Origin: Carnegiea gigantea
Taxonomy: Eukaryota; Streptophyta; Magnoliopsida; Caryophyllales; Cactaceae
Reading direction: 5' to 3'
DNA: 64,000 nucleotides
Assembly (NCBI GenBank): GCA_029747015.1
Contig: JAKOGI010000340.1
Location: 566,708-630,707, forward strand
Made by a program: the position numbers and the translations under genes. Of this stretch, positions 34,551 to 44,989 are shown piece after piece. The notes under the pieces are model-generated. The model was given only the letters and a program-made list of their open reading frames with translations, searched no databases and was not told where the DNA came from. Within the stretch, counting starts at the first letter, position 1, and every line of letters begins with the position of its first letter.

Positions 34551-35519
34551 ATGGCTGCACCTCCAAAAACTCTCCCTGAACTCTACAAAATTGAACCCCT
34601 TGATGGAACCAATTATAAACATTGGTCCTAGAAACTGTTCCTCTGTTTTGAGCAACTTAAGATCGATTACGTTCTCACTACTGACCTTCTTGATGATAAC
34701 AAAACAACTACTGATGGTGATAATGCTGAACCTTCTACTCCTGCTATTCCTAAAACACCTTCCATCCCATTTGATGACGCAACCAAGAAGAAACTCAAAA
34801 AGGATAACAAATTGGCTTGAAGTTATTTACTGAATAATATGTCCAACCCATTGTATGATCTATTTGTGAACTTCAAATCTGCGAAGATTATATGCACCAA
34901 ACTGGGTGCAAAATATGGTTCAGACGATGCCGGAAAGAAAAAGTATGTCATCGGCAAGAGGCTGCAGTTTCAGATTGTAGACAATAAACCAATCATGGAA
35001 CAAGTTCATACTTACGAGAATCTGTGTGCTGAGGTTCTGACGGAAGGCATGAAAATGTGCGAAATCATTCAAGCCAACATGTTGATCGAAAAATTTCCAC
35101 CATCTTGAAATGATTATAGAAACCATCTCAAGCATAAGAAGAAAGATCTCATGCTGCAGGAACTAATCAGCCACATGCGGACTGAAGAGGAAAACCGACT
35201 GAAAGATAAGATATCTTCTCTTTCGTTAAATTCTGTTAATTCTAACTTGGTTGAATTTGCTTTGCCAACGAACAAAGACAGGTTCAAAGGCAAAGGGAAG
35301 AAATTCCAGAAGCCAAATCATAATCTCAGAAACCAGAATGCTATTAACAAGAAAATTTAGAAGCCCAAGGCAGTGTGTCATGTGTGCGTCAAACCCGGAC
35401 ATAAGGCCTATCAATGCAATTAGTGAAAAGGGTCAGTTCAAGCCAAACAAAAGTCCACAACACCTACTGACAACATTGCTAAAACTGAGGACAATGAGAT
35501 AATATGTGCAGTTACCACC
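34551..35519 (+). pseudogene. Copia gag, copy 2
   Basis: Starts MAAPPKTLPELYKIEPLDGT. Stops occur at the Trp of the KHW block and elsewhere. The longest frames are 34839-35108 and 35151-35360. The zinc knuckle CHVCVKPGHKAYQC is intact as CX2CX4HX4C. It is better conserved than copy 1 in places, and in-frame stops at the same Trp-rich site suggest the parent was already damaged before the duplication. Confidence 0.75.
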
Positions 35520-36413
35520 TTGGAGGTAAATCTGGTGCACAATCTGACAGAATGGATTCTGGATTCTGGAGCTTCAAGACATTTCTGCGCCAACAAAGAA
35601 CTCATGGTCAACTTTGAAGATGTTGCTGATGGACAATGCCTCTACATGGGCAACTCATCTACGGTTGCTGTCAAGGGTAAAGGAAAAGTTTTACTTAACT
35701 TTACTTCTGGAAAAATGTTATCTTTAAGTAATGTTTTTTTTGTTCCTTCCCGTCATAGAAATTTAGTTTTTAGTACCCTTCTTGATATTGCTGGCCTAAA
35801 AATTGTGCAAGAAGCTGGCAAAGTTGTTATCTTGCGAAATGGGGATTTTGTTGGGAAGGGGTATCGTAGTGGGGGATTAGTTGTTCTAAGTGCTGCTGCA
35901 CAAGTTAATAATGAAATTGCTGTCAATTCTATTTATATTACTAAGTCTGTTGATTTGTGGCATGATAGGCTTGGACATGTTAATTTTGCTTCATTGAAAA
36001 GGCTTAGAAACATGTGTTTAATTTCAAATGTGAACACTAAAAACTGTTCTAAGTGTCCTGTCTGTGTTGAAGCAAAATTTGCCAAGAAACCGTTTAAATC
36101 AGTAACTACTAGAAACACAAATTTGTTGAAACTTGTGCATTCAGACTTAAGAGACTTTAAGAACACAATGATTAATGGTGGAAAGAAATGGTATATTACT
36201 TTTGTAGACGACTACTCTAGGTATACTAAGGTTTACCCATTTGTGGCCAAACGAAGCCATACTAATCTTCTAATTGCACTACTTCCCATCCCTATGGTGT
36301 GTGGTAGTGCTTGTGCCATAGAGAAGCACATTAATGAATCTATAACATATTATGGTAGTGCTATAGAGAAGCACTTGATGGATTCATCATCATTCTATAA
36401 GAGGTTGAGCTAA
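35520..36413 (+). pseudogene. Copia protease / pre-integrase fused to 3' non-coding DNA
   Basis: The 297-codon frame begins near the protease. It carries DSGASRHFC (about residues 15-23), the GAG-pre-integrase CxxC (CSKCPVCVEAKFAKK) and the start of integrase with HSD and FVDDYSRYTKVY. At about 36232 it jumps into sequence homologous to 33228, which lies beyond pol in copy 1. The last ~60 codons (from PFVAKRSHTN) are therefore translated former non-coding DNA. The integrase core, RT and RNase H are deleted. Confidence 0.8.
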
Positions 36414-36804
36414 CTTATGCTCTTGATAATTCCAAGCCACAATATAGTGGTCTAAGTGTAGATAGACTGATGAAATTACCTAAGTAAGTGTGAAGGTCTG
36501 GCCATCTTCTATAAGAGACTAGGGTTGTCTCTTTAGAGCACTTATGAGACCCGATGTATGCGCATCAGCCTTAAAAACGCAGGTGGTTATCGCGGAGTAT
36601 ACATCTTTTAGGGTTGATATGTGTCGAGAAGGCCTTATCCAAAGTTTAACAAGTTCAAGACTAAGTTCACTTGTCAGGCTTAACTGTTGCCTCTCTTCAC
36701 TACATATCAATTCAATCAAAAGACATTGACATTTAAGTATCTGACCCTCCTTGCCTAGGAAATCTTTCTCATTCCTCTCTTTTTGTGTGCCATTGGTAGG
36801 GCAT

Positions 36805-37532
36805 TGTTGGAGTAATGACACCCCAAAAGGATGTTCACTTACTCTTTCTATCTTTTCTTTTTGTTGTCCCACATGGAACTTTTGAGGGTGTTTTGAAGGT
36901 TTATATATCCCACTCTCCTTGTGCTTGTTGAATAACTTGAAGCTATGTTTTAAGGGGGTTGAGTGTATCTTGGGTTACCACACGCGTGCACGCCTCCGCC
37001 ACCCGCCCGTCTAGGCTGGGCGTGAGCCAAGGGCTGTGGGCCTTATTGCTTATATTTTTGGACGATTTTTCTTTAGACTGTTTGCGTATAAGCTATCGTA
37101 AACCTAACGGTTTAATTTCCAAGCTTGACTGAGTCTTCCTCTATTAACTCTTCTGTTACCATAATCCTCTCCTATTCCTTAATTTTCCGCCCCCATTTTA
37201 CTCCCCTCTTTATTGCTACTTAACAGCTCTTTTCCTCCATCAAGCTATTATAAAAGGAGCCTTTCTGGAGCTCTGGAAGATACACAGAAAAATACAAGCC
37301 TTCTTTCCTCTTCTCTTCCTTTCATTCTTCCTGGGCAAAAGATAGTTATACTCCATAGTCTCTCTCTCGAGTGCACGAGTGAGAAGCTCGCTGCCTTAAA
37401 CCTTGGGTAACTTCTTCACCTTAACGATTTGCACCTAAGTCAGGTGAATTTAGCTTTTAGGTCAATAATTTCATCCACGACACAGTTCATCTTTCTGTCT
37501 TGTCAGCAGCCATTACATTATTCATTATAACA
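36805..37532 (+). repeat. Copia LTR 3
   Basis: 728 bp, same layout as LTR 1 and 2 with TATAAAA at 37249-37255. It is followed directly by ACTAG, the partner of the duplication before LTR 1. Confidence 0.85.
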
Positions 37533-37847
37533 ACTAGGAATATACCAAAAGAATTGAAAGACCACTACTTGGAACAATGGCAAGGAAGCCAATAGGGCTG
37601 GCGATGGTCAGCGTAGGGGCAGGGGTGGTGGGTCGACAAGGTTGCTCAATGGGAGGAAGCATCGTGCGTCGCACTTGCACAGTGATCTTCTCATTAAATT
37701 GTTTCAAAAAAAAAAGCTTCGTTTGATAACTTTTTATGTCTTTTTCTTTTTTTTAGAGATCATAATATATTTTTGGATTTTGTTTTCCATAGAATAATAT
37801 TAATAATATCTGTTGATTTAAAAATATATTTTTTATAAAAACTAGGT

Positions 37848-37975
37848 ATCTATGTTAGGTGTTGAAGAAGTTTAGGCACTTAAATTAAATGTTTTTAAAA
37901 AAAAATTTCAGGCACCTAAAGTTTATAAACCTAAAAGTTCAGGTACCTATTTGAGTACAAACTCAGGTATACTAC
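37848..37975 (-). repeat. Dispersed repeat, minus-oriented copy
   Basis: Reverse complement of the words at 18915-19030, including GTTGAAGAAGTTTAGGCACT and TTTATAAACCTAAAAGTTCAGG. The copies are about 19 kb apart. The rest of 37538-38100 is AT-rich with nothing recognised. Confidence 0.6.
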
Positions 37976-38112
37976 TTACCTCTACTATGTTGTTCCTATG
38001 TCTTTTTAATCATATATAGTAAGTATCACCTAATTTTAGTCCTTCACTAGAGTTAAATTGCTAGAAAAAGCAAATTTTAAAATGGATTCACGTATTCCCA
38101 CCTACGTAAGAA

Positions 38113-38684
38113 TAGGGATGGCAATGAAACTCATACCCATTTAAAACCTGCAAAACCTGCCCCCTTCAAAACCCAAGTGGGTGGTGAAAATGAGTTTCAA
38201 ATGGGCATGGGGCGGGTATTGAAAAACGGTTATGGATGTGAGTATGGGTATGGGTATAGCCCTCACCCACCCCATGCCCGTACCCTTCCCGTACCCGTTT
38301 TTATAATAAGATAAAAAATTATTTTTGATTAATATTTTTCTGGTTTAAGTCCAATTCAAACCGTTCTAACAAAAAAATTAGTCAATAATATATTTGATTT
38401 CACATTTCTAAACAATATATTCCCAAAATACCACAACTTTGTAATCTTATAATGACAAAAACATATATCGTGCTTGGATATGGGTTTTATATGAATATTA
38501 ATTTTCATTCTTCATGTGAATCCAAGTTAAACCCGCAAACCCGCAAAATCCAATAGGTATGGGTATGAGTTTTATTTTTTAATACTCGGTGGGTACAGGT
38601 ATAGGTATGGGTATAATTTTCGAAAATGGGTATAGGTAAGGGTACGGCTTAACCCACCCCATACCCGCCCCATTGTCATCCCTA
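38113..38684. mobile_element. hAT-like MITE (572 bp)
   Basis: Inverted ends TAGGGATGGCAATG and CATTGTCATCCCTA. The flanking 8-mers CGTAAGAA (38105-38112) and ATTAAGAA (38685-38692) share six positions, fitting a worn 8-bp duplication. Inside are GGGTATGGGTAT-type strings near both ends. There is no coding capacity. Confidence 0.7.
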
Positions 38685-38692
38685 ATTAAGAA

Positions 38693-39240
38693 TGAGTGAT
38701 CTTACTATAAATGCCAACTGCAACAATGTACCAAATTGGTATAGTATTAAACAGTTGTCTAAAAAATTAACCGTATGTATCTCTTTACTATTTAAAATCA
38801 TTTTTTAAAAAGAAAAACTACTATTTGAATTCATTTTATTAATTGATTTTCAAAATTTATGGATTGCTTAAGTTACATGCATGTGTTGTTTTTACATTTT
38901 TTGTATGTTCACTTATACTTTGTCTTCTAAACTTCTAAATTCGATGATGATGTATATACATTGACAATCTTATTAATTCATTAATTACTATAGCGATTAA
39001 TAATATCTATAAGTGCTTCACTAGGGAGAATATAAAAAGTCTACTAGATAGTTTTAAAAAATGAATTGGAAGTGAGAAAAAAATAAAATAACATATAATA
39101 CAATAAATTCTAGTCATTAATAAGACACTTGATATGAGCACATAAGTTCACTCAATTTTATATATGGTTACATAGATAGTTTCATTCCCTTCTATCTGTC
39201 ATCACTTTTAGCTTTTTTAAATATTTTTTCAAAATTGTTT
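38693..39240. other. AT-rich DNA, nothing recognised
   Basis: No gene or repeat boundary was recognised here. Confidence 0.4.
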
Positions 39241-39242
39241 TA

Positions 39243-39390
39243 TGTGGGTCTCATGGAATCGATCTCTCTACGGGCAAAGAATTTTGTAGAGGAAAGATTG
39301 CCACATTTGGATCTTCTCAATCCCCGTGAGAGCGTGATCATACTGAGAGTATTGTTATTTTTGTTATTGTTGTTGTGCTTGAAATCCTTG
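39243..39390 (+). mobile_element. SINE remnant (AU-SINE-like)
   Basis: The body GAATCGATCTCTCTACGGGCAAAG, CCCCGTGAGAGCG and a TTGTTATTGTTGTTGTG tail follow the same order as the better-preserved copy at 55622-55782 and the copy near 63030. It is diverged, and the target duplication was not identified. Confidence 0.5.
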
Positions 39391-39639
39391 AATATTCAAT
39401 AACAGCAATAACAAAATTATAAGCTACTATCCACTAGTACAACCAACATTTAGTGCTCAAATAGCCATCAACACCTACAGGCTCCATAAACAGTTGCCGA
39501 AACAAACAAGAGTTTAGAGCAGACAATGTTTGAAATTTTTTTAACATAAAAGATATTTGCCTACTTATCTTGGGGGTTTTTGGTTTTTTTTTTGGGGGGT
39601 ATATGAGTTTCTACAAAGACATTTGAAATAGTATTTGTG

Positions 39640-39760
39640 CCAAGGTTGCTAGAACCGAATTGGTTGGTGAATCGATGAAGCTAGCAGTTCGATGATTCAA
39701 TCGGTCGAACTAGTTAGAATAGATTAAATTGGGTGACTTGGATTTTATAAATTACTAGTT
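39640..39760 (+). repeat. Repeat arm with inverted counterpart at 47738-47930
   Basis: It begins CAAGGTTGCTAGAACCGAA and includes ATTCAATCGGTCGAAC. The counterpart ends TTTGGTTCCTGCAACTTTG, inverted. The two are probably ends or copies of a MITE-like family. Confidence 0.4.
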
Positions 39761-41690
39761 AAGAGCCACACGTTGCCTCGAGATTCACTATTTAAATAAA
39801 TAGTTGGCACTTTAGAAGTATTCAATCTATAAATTTTTTAAATTAAAATGTTTCTTTTTTATTAAAAAAATAAAATCTATGGTGCTTTTGACAAAGGATG
39901 CTGAGCATATCAAAGATTTATATGGAATATTGTAATCTGTCTACCAAGAAGCGAATAACAGGAGTTTTCATTGTACTCTATAAGGAATTTGTGAACTACC
40001 TGTGTTTTACACCGATACCCCAAAATTTCGAAATAAATGTATACATATTCTTAAAAATCAGAATAGCAATAACAATATCAATCATAAAGTTCAAAAATTC
40101 ATTAAACCAACATATAAGCCTACTAATAGCCTTTCGATGAAGTAGCTTGTGAGCTAGGAAGTTGAGATAAAAAGTTAGCATCCATATTTCCATACTTTAA
40201 GGTGAAAATACAAAAGAACTGAAAATCTCACCAAAATTATTCACAACAACATCCTTGAAGTCGTCACCTTGCTTTATCCATACCCAACGAATTTCTAGGA
40301 AGTACATTTCAATAATAAGATCATTTCTTATCAATGCTTATCTACATGCCAAAACTTTTACTAGTTTCATCTCAAATTAAATTGACTCGACATCCGCTTT
40401 GCAACACATACTTATACCAGTCAAACCCATCACAAACTATAATGATAGATCCCACATGTCACATATCTTGAAAAAATTCAATTTCACCTTCCCAATAGGT
40501 GACTTCTCCTATTTTTGGTTACTTTTTATAATTTTTAATCTTAGGCAAATATTGTCATTGGGTATAATTCCATCCTTGAATTTTTAAAGTAGTGTCTATG
40601 TCTCCATCCTATGAAGCAAATCAGACAAAATCAAATCAGACAAAACTTCATGAAAACAGAGATCAAACATAGAACACCCCTAGCTTATTAAAGCTGCTCA
40701 ACCTAAGCATATGAGAGAAAGCTTCAAAAAAACATAAATATTCATTCAATTAAGAGAACACAAACTAAGTTAAGCTCAATCCACAATACCAAGTTTCCAA
40801 CCTTGACATGGGGGGCAGGGGGAGGAGGGATGTTGCTTTAGTGCAACTACAAACAAAGATGCAAAAGAGAAGAAAATTGTTTTGTTGGGGGGGGGGGGGG
40901 GGAGACCACAAAAGTGAGAAGAGTAGAAGAAAAGCAGCATATCTCAGTGCTTTCCACTACCATTACCACAAATTTCTATCCTATAATTGATGGAGTTCCC
41001 TATCAAATTTTTTAAATACCCAAAAAATGCAGGAACTTGTTCCTGTATAATTAAAACTAACTAACATCCAATTAGGTAATATTGGCTATTTTGTAAGGGC
41101 ATAATGAAGGACATCTCAACTGAAAACTAGTAAGTACACCATGCACACAAAAGAGACAACTGAAGACTACCCCAAGATGCCATACTACTGCATATAGCAA
41201 CCACATCCTAAAAACATGCAAAAAAAAAGTAAGAGAATATCTAAATACTCATAGTCATCCGTTCATTAGAAAAAGCGAAAAATTTAACATATTCATTGTC
41301 CAGAACCCCTACCCTAAAAAACAAAGAACCAAAATATAAAACAAATAAATAACAAAGTAAACAGTCATTACTCATAAAACATGTGCATACTGGGAACTGA
41401 AACAAAAGAATAGGACTTTAGGAAAGAGGGGGGGAAATGACTAACACATATCAAGTCGTAAAGTAACCAACCTAATTGCTTTGACCCCCCCGGCACCACC
41501 ACCACCACCAGAAAAGGAAAACCATGCAAAGTCAATGAGGTACGCAAGAATAAACAAAGAAACTAATATATAGAACATTAAAGGAATGTGAACTGTTTGC
41601 TTTTTGGTGGTGCTCAAATGCCCTCCCTCCCTCCCCCCCCCCCCCCCCCAATTCAACTCAGGTCCCCCCCCCCCCGCCCAACCAAACGCC
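39761..41690. other. AT-rich DNA with long G and C homopolymers
   Basis: No gene recognised. A 16-G run at 40887-40902 and a 17-C run at 41633-41649 stand out, with a further C run at 41664-41675. The Gly-rich minus-strand frame at 41441-41719 is produced by the C runs. Confidence 0.5.
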
Positions 41691-41699
41691 CTTCTCACC

Positions 41700-41930
41700 A
41701 AAGTTGTTTTAATGCTCACTCACTTCAAACCCAATTAAGGCCTCCCTCCTAGAAAAATTTGTTTTAAAGTCTGCTTGCTATAATCGAAGTCCACTCCCCC
41801 AAAAAAGATGTTCTAAACCCTACCAGCTTGAATCTAATTGCCTTCACCCCCCCCCAAAAAAAAGAGCTGTTCTAAAGCCTATCTACTTTAGCCTAAGCCA
41901 CCCAACTATTTTAACTCCCCCGGTCCAAGC
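41700..41930. repeat. Degenerate ~55-bp tandem repeat
   Basis: About four units start TGTTTTAA or TGTTCTAAA, contain a CTTGAATCTAATTG-like middle, and end in a C run followed by an A run. A related unit precedes them near 41450-41490. Confidence 0.5.
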
Positions 41931-42519
41931 CATCGACTTCCTTCCCCCCTTAGGCCCAAGGTATGGCAATGAAACCAAACTGGTACGAAGTTCGTAAAAT
42001 TTGGACCTATTTGTATGTTAATAAATAGGTTAGTATAGACAAAATGGACATGTGTGAGAAATTTTTTGTATTTAAATTATGCAAAGAATGTTTAGAATTA
42101 CCCATTCAATGGGAGGACATAAATCAACATCTCTAGCATGAATCACTAAACTTATAGATTGACATATATTTCCACACATAACAAATTTGCAATACAAAAA
42201 CCTAATTTGTAGAAATGAGCAATCCATTCGCTATTATACCAAATTTCTATTCCAACCCCCCTCCCCTAACTATTTCTCTTCTTTCTTTGTTCTTATTCTA
42301 GTTCATTCTTTGAGCTCCTAATAGTTTGAACTTGACCCCAATTTAACCTCTTGTTGGATGCTTGATCAGGACTCAACAGGAAAGAGGGTGATGAATAGTT
42401 GTTGGCCAAACCTTTCATTTAATCAATGCTGCCAGAAAGTAAAAAAATTGGGTGAATAACAAAGAATACTCAATGCAAACAGATAATTATATGGGATATT
42501 GATCAACTTATTCAGATAT

Positions 42520-42868
42520 TTTAGACCTCATGTACACATGAATAGAATTTTCTTTGAATCCTTGACACTTTGAGCTCCTCCCAGTCCCAAGCCCCCTGGG
42601 TCAGAATGTGTCTATTCTACTACATTTATGTTTTCTTAGAACCCATTTGCTCGCGACAATAACCAACCGTCCGCCCCTGGACGTAACAAATCTTAGACCT
42701 CATGTGTGCATGAATAGAATTTTCTTTCAATCCTTGACACTTAGAACTCCTCCCAGTCCCCAGCCCCCTTTGTCAGAGTGTGTCTGTTCTACTAATTTAT
42801 GTTTTTTTTACAACCTGTTTACTGGCGACAATAACCAAACGTCCGCCCCCTGGACTTAACAAATCAGA
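42520..42868. repeat. Tandem direct duplication (~170 bp, two copies)
   Basis: Copies at about 42520-42690 and 42691-42868 share TTAGACCTCATGT, ATGAATAGAATTTTCTTT, CTCCTCCCAGTCCC and GCGACAATAACCAA. No coding content was recognised. Confidence 0.75.
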
Positions 42869-43104
42869 TTCCTCTCCCCAACCCCTGGACTTAACAAATC
42901 TGGCATGAGGCAACATAATGAAGGAAATCATATGTCAAAAACTATAGTCCTCTTGAATTGGCCGCAACTATTTTTTGTCGGGCTTAGGAAAAGCATCAAA
43001 AATATGTACAGAACAAAGTAATTCAACTAAGTGCAACGAATAAGGAACTCGAAACCTAAACCTTTTTTTTGGGGGGGGGGATGAATTCATTCCCATTCAT
43101 AGTA

Positions 43105-43437
43105 CAGGCTAAGTGATCATACAAGGAACATTTGTTTATTTCAATTCATTTCTTTTCTTTTTTTCCAGTAGGATGTTTGGAGTGTATCTCGTATTCTTTT
43201 CATTAGCCCCAAACATCATGTTTATCCTCGTAATTTTTTTGACGTTCAAGACATGATACTACACGAATGAGCCAATTGATCATATAAGGAACATTTGCTT
43301 ATTTCAATTCTTTTCTTTTCTTTTTTTTCCGGTAGGATGTTTGGAGTGTATCTCGTATTCTTTTCATTACCCCCAAACATCATGTTCATCCACATAATTT
43401 TTTTGACGTTCAAGACCTAATACTATATGAATGGGCC
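43105..43437. repeat. Tandem direct duplication (~165 bp, two copies)
   Basis: Copies at about 43108-43268 and 43270-43437 share GGATGTTTGGAGTGTATCTC, CCCCAAACATCATGTT and TTTTTTTGACGTTCAAGAC. They are closer to each other than the pair at 42520-42868. Confidence 0.8.
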
Positions 43438-43439
43438 AG

Positions 43440-44985
43440 AGAAACAATGAGACCCCCCCCCCAAAAAAAAACAAATGAAAAACAAACCTACATTCCTAAA
43501 TCATAAATTTTTCAAAAAAAAAAGATATCAACGACAGAAAATCGTGTACCTGATAATTAGCATCCTCTCACCCCCACACACCCTGGCAAAAGTAAATGGT
43601 GCACTGAAGAGTAAGTTTCCATCTTATTACCAAAAGTTCATGCACATAGTTGAATTGCCTCCATACCATCTCCTCACAAAACCAACAAACCAAATCCCTG
43701 ATAAGAACAAAATAGCAAGATTAAAAACGAAAGAACAAAATTAAAACTAAAGTTAAAACCAGTCAAAATAATTAAAAAATTAAAAGCGTAGTAATCCCTC
43801 TTTTGACATGGATTTCGCAAGGTCATTTGAGGGCTCAAATGACAAGTCGTCGATATTCATGCACCATGGCCTTCACCACCGTGCCGGAAGCCATTGTCCT
43901 CGAATCCGTAGTTGCGATCACAGAAATAAGGGCACGGGCCTGACCCTGACTACATTGGTGAGTAGATCAAGATAAAGAGAGATGGCAGAGAAAACGACTT
44001 TTCATTTACAATTATGTAGTCTGAACTAAGATGGTAGTTACTTGTATGCAATTATGGGGTTACTTATGAGCAGTTATGCACTAACTTATGCGACGTGACG
44101 GAGTGGATGAATTGCTGGTGAGTAACTGCCAAACATCAATTTAATGAAAAAGTCAATAGTTGTTTTTTTATTTAAAAAATGCTAATTAATGGTGGACGGC
44201 TTTGATTTTGTCCTGCATCAAATCAATGAAGTATATGCATCTAGGCCTTGCTAATCACGGTTGTTTAGGCTTAGGAAATCCAAAGGAATTCAATGGCATG
44301 GCCCGGACATGAGCGGTTACAGAACTCCTTTAGAGGGAAGGGAGTTTAGAGACGTGATAACAATGCGTAGTAAGTTTTTTCCTTTTTTTTAAAGTGTAAA
44401 AGTCAACAAATATAATTAAGGGTTATGATTTTATACTATGGGAAATCAAAGGCTATAAATGAATTTTGTACCAAAAAATAAGGAAAGTAAAGTGTTGACA
44501 ATATTCTTTTTATATATAGTATTAGATATATAAATTTATTGCATGTGGGTAAAAATATTAGCAATTTTATGATGGTTACGTATTCTTGTCGTCACTTTTG
44601 ACTAAAAAACAAGCTAAGATCATTGTTTATTTTCAGCTATATCATTATAATTTCAATATCTTGGTTATCATGCTCTACTAATATAATCAAAATTGCATAC
44701 CAAAACAATAAAGGGGCCGGACTATGGATTATAAAAACAATATGAGAAAGAGTGACACACAAGGGACTCCTGGAGTAGTTGGGGTTGCTGAAGCAATGGG
44801 TATTACGCAGTAGAAGCGCATCATCACAATTCAACTCTCAACAAATGCAATTTATGCATTTATGGACATGTTTACACAAAACAAGAAGAGGAGATCACAT
44901 GCTCATTGTATTTATGCAAGGTGGGAAATTACTATTGCAAATTTTTACCGAATTTATGCAATTTATGCAAATTTATGTTGTAGAA
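43440..44985. other. No recognised gene
   Basis: AT-rich DNA with a slightly GC-richer patch (43800-43960). Near 44840-44970 the word ATTTATGCA recurs in a short degenerate repeat. I find no supportable gene. Confidence 0.4.
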
Positions 44986-44989
44986 GTCA

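Larger units (their letters stand above)
28170..37532 (+). mobile_element. Copia array: three LTRs, two internal regions
   Basis: LTRs lie at 28170-28890, 33800-34533 and 36805-37532, all TGTTGGAGTAATG.C at the left, with right ends CTAACA, CTAACA and ATAACA. The outer flanks are ACTAG at 28165-28169 and at 37533-37537, so the whole block descends from one insertion site. The first internal region is full length but full of stops. The second lacks about 2.6 kb of pol. This layout (LTR-internal-LTR-internal-LTR with one outer duplication) is what unequal crossing-over between LTRs of two alleles or sister copies produces. Point divergence between the copies is appreciable, so the event is old. 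Confidence 0.85.

Noticed and set aside
33800..37532. Second independent Copia insertion
   Set aside because: No separate target duplication at the middle LTR, whereas the outer ACTAG pair matches; one insertion plus recombination explains it better.
41441..41719. Gly-rich minus-strand protein
   Set aside because: The Gly and Pro runs come from C homopolymers; no other support.
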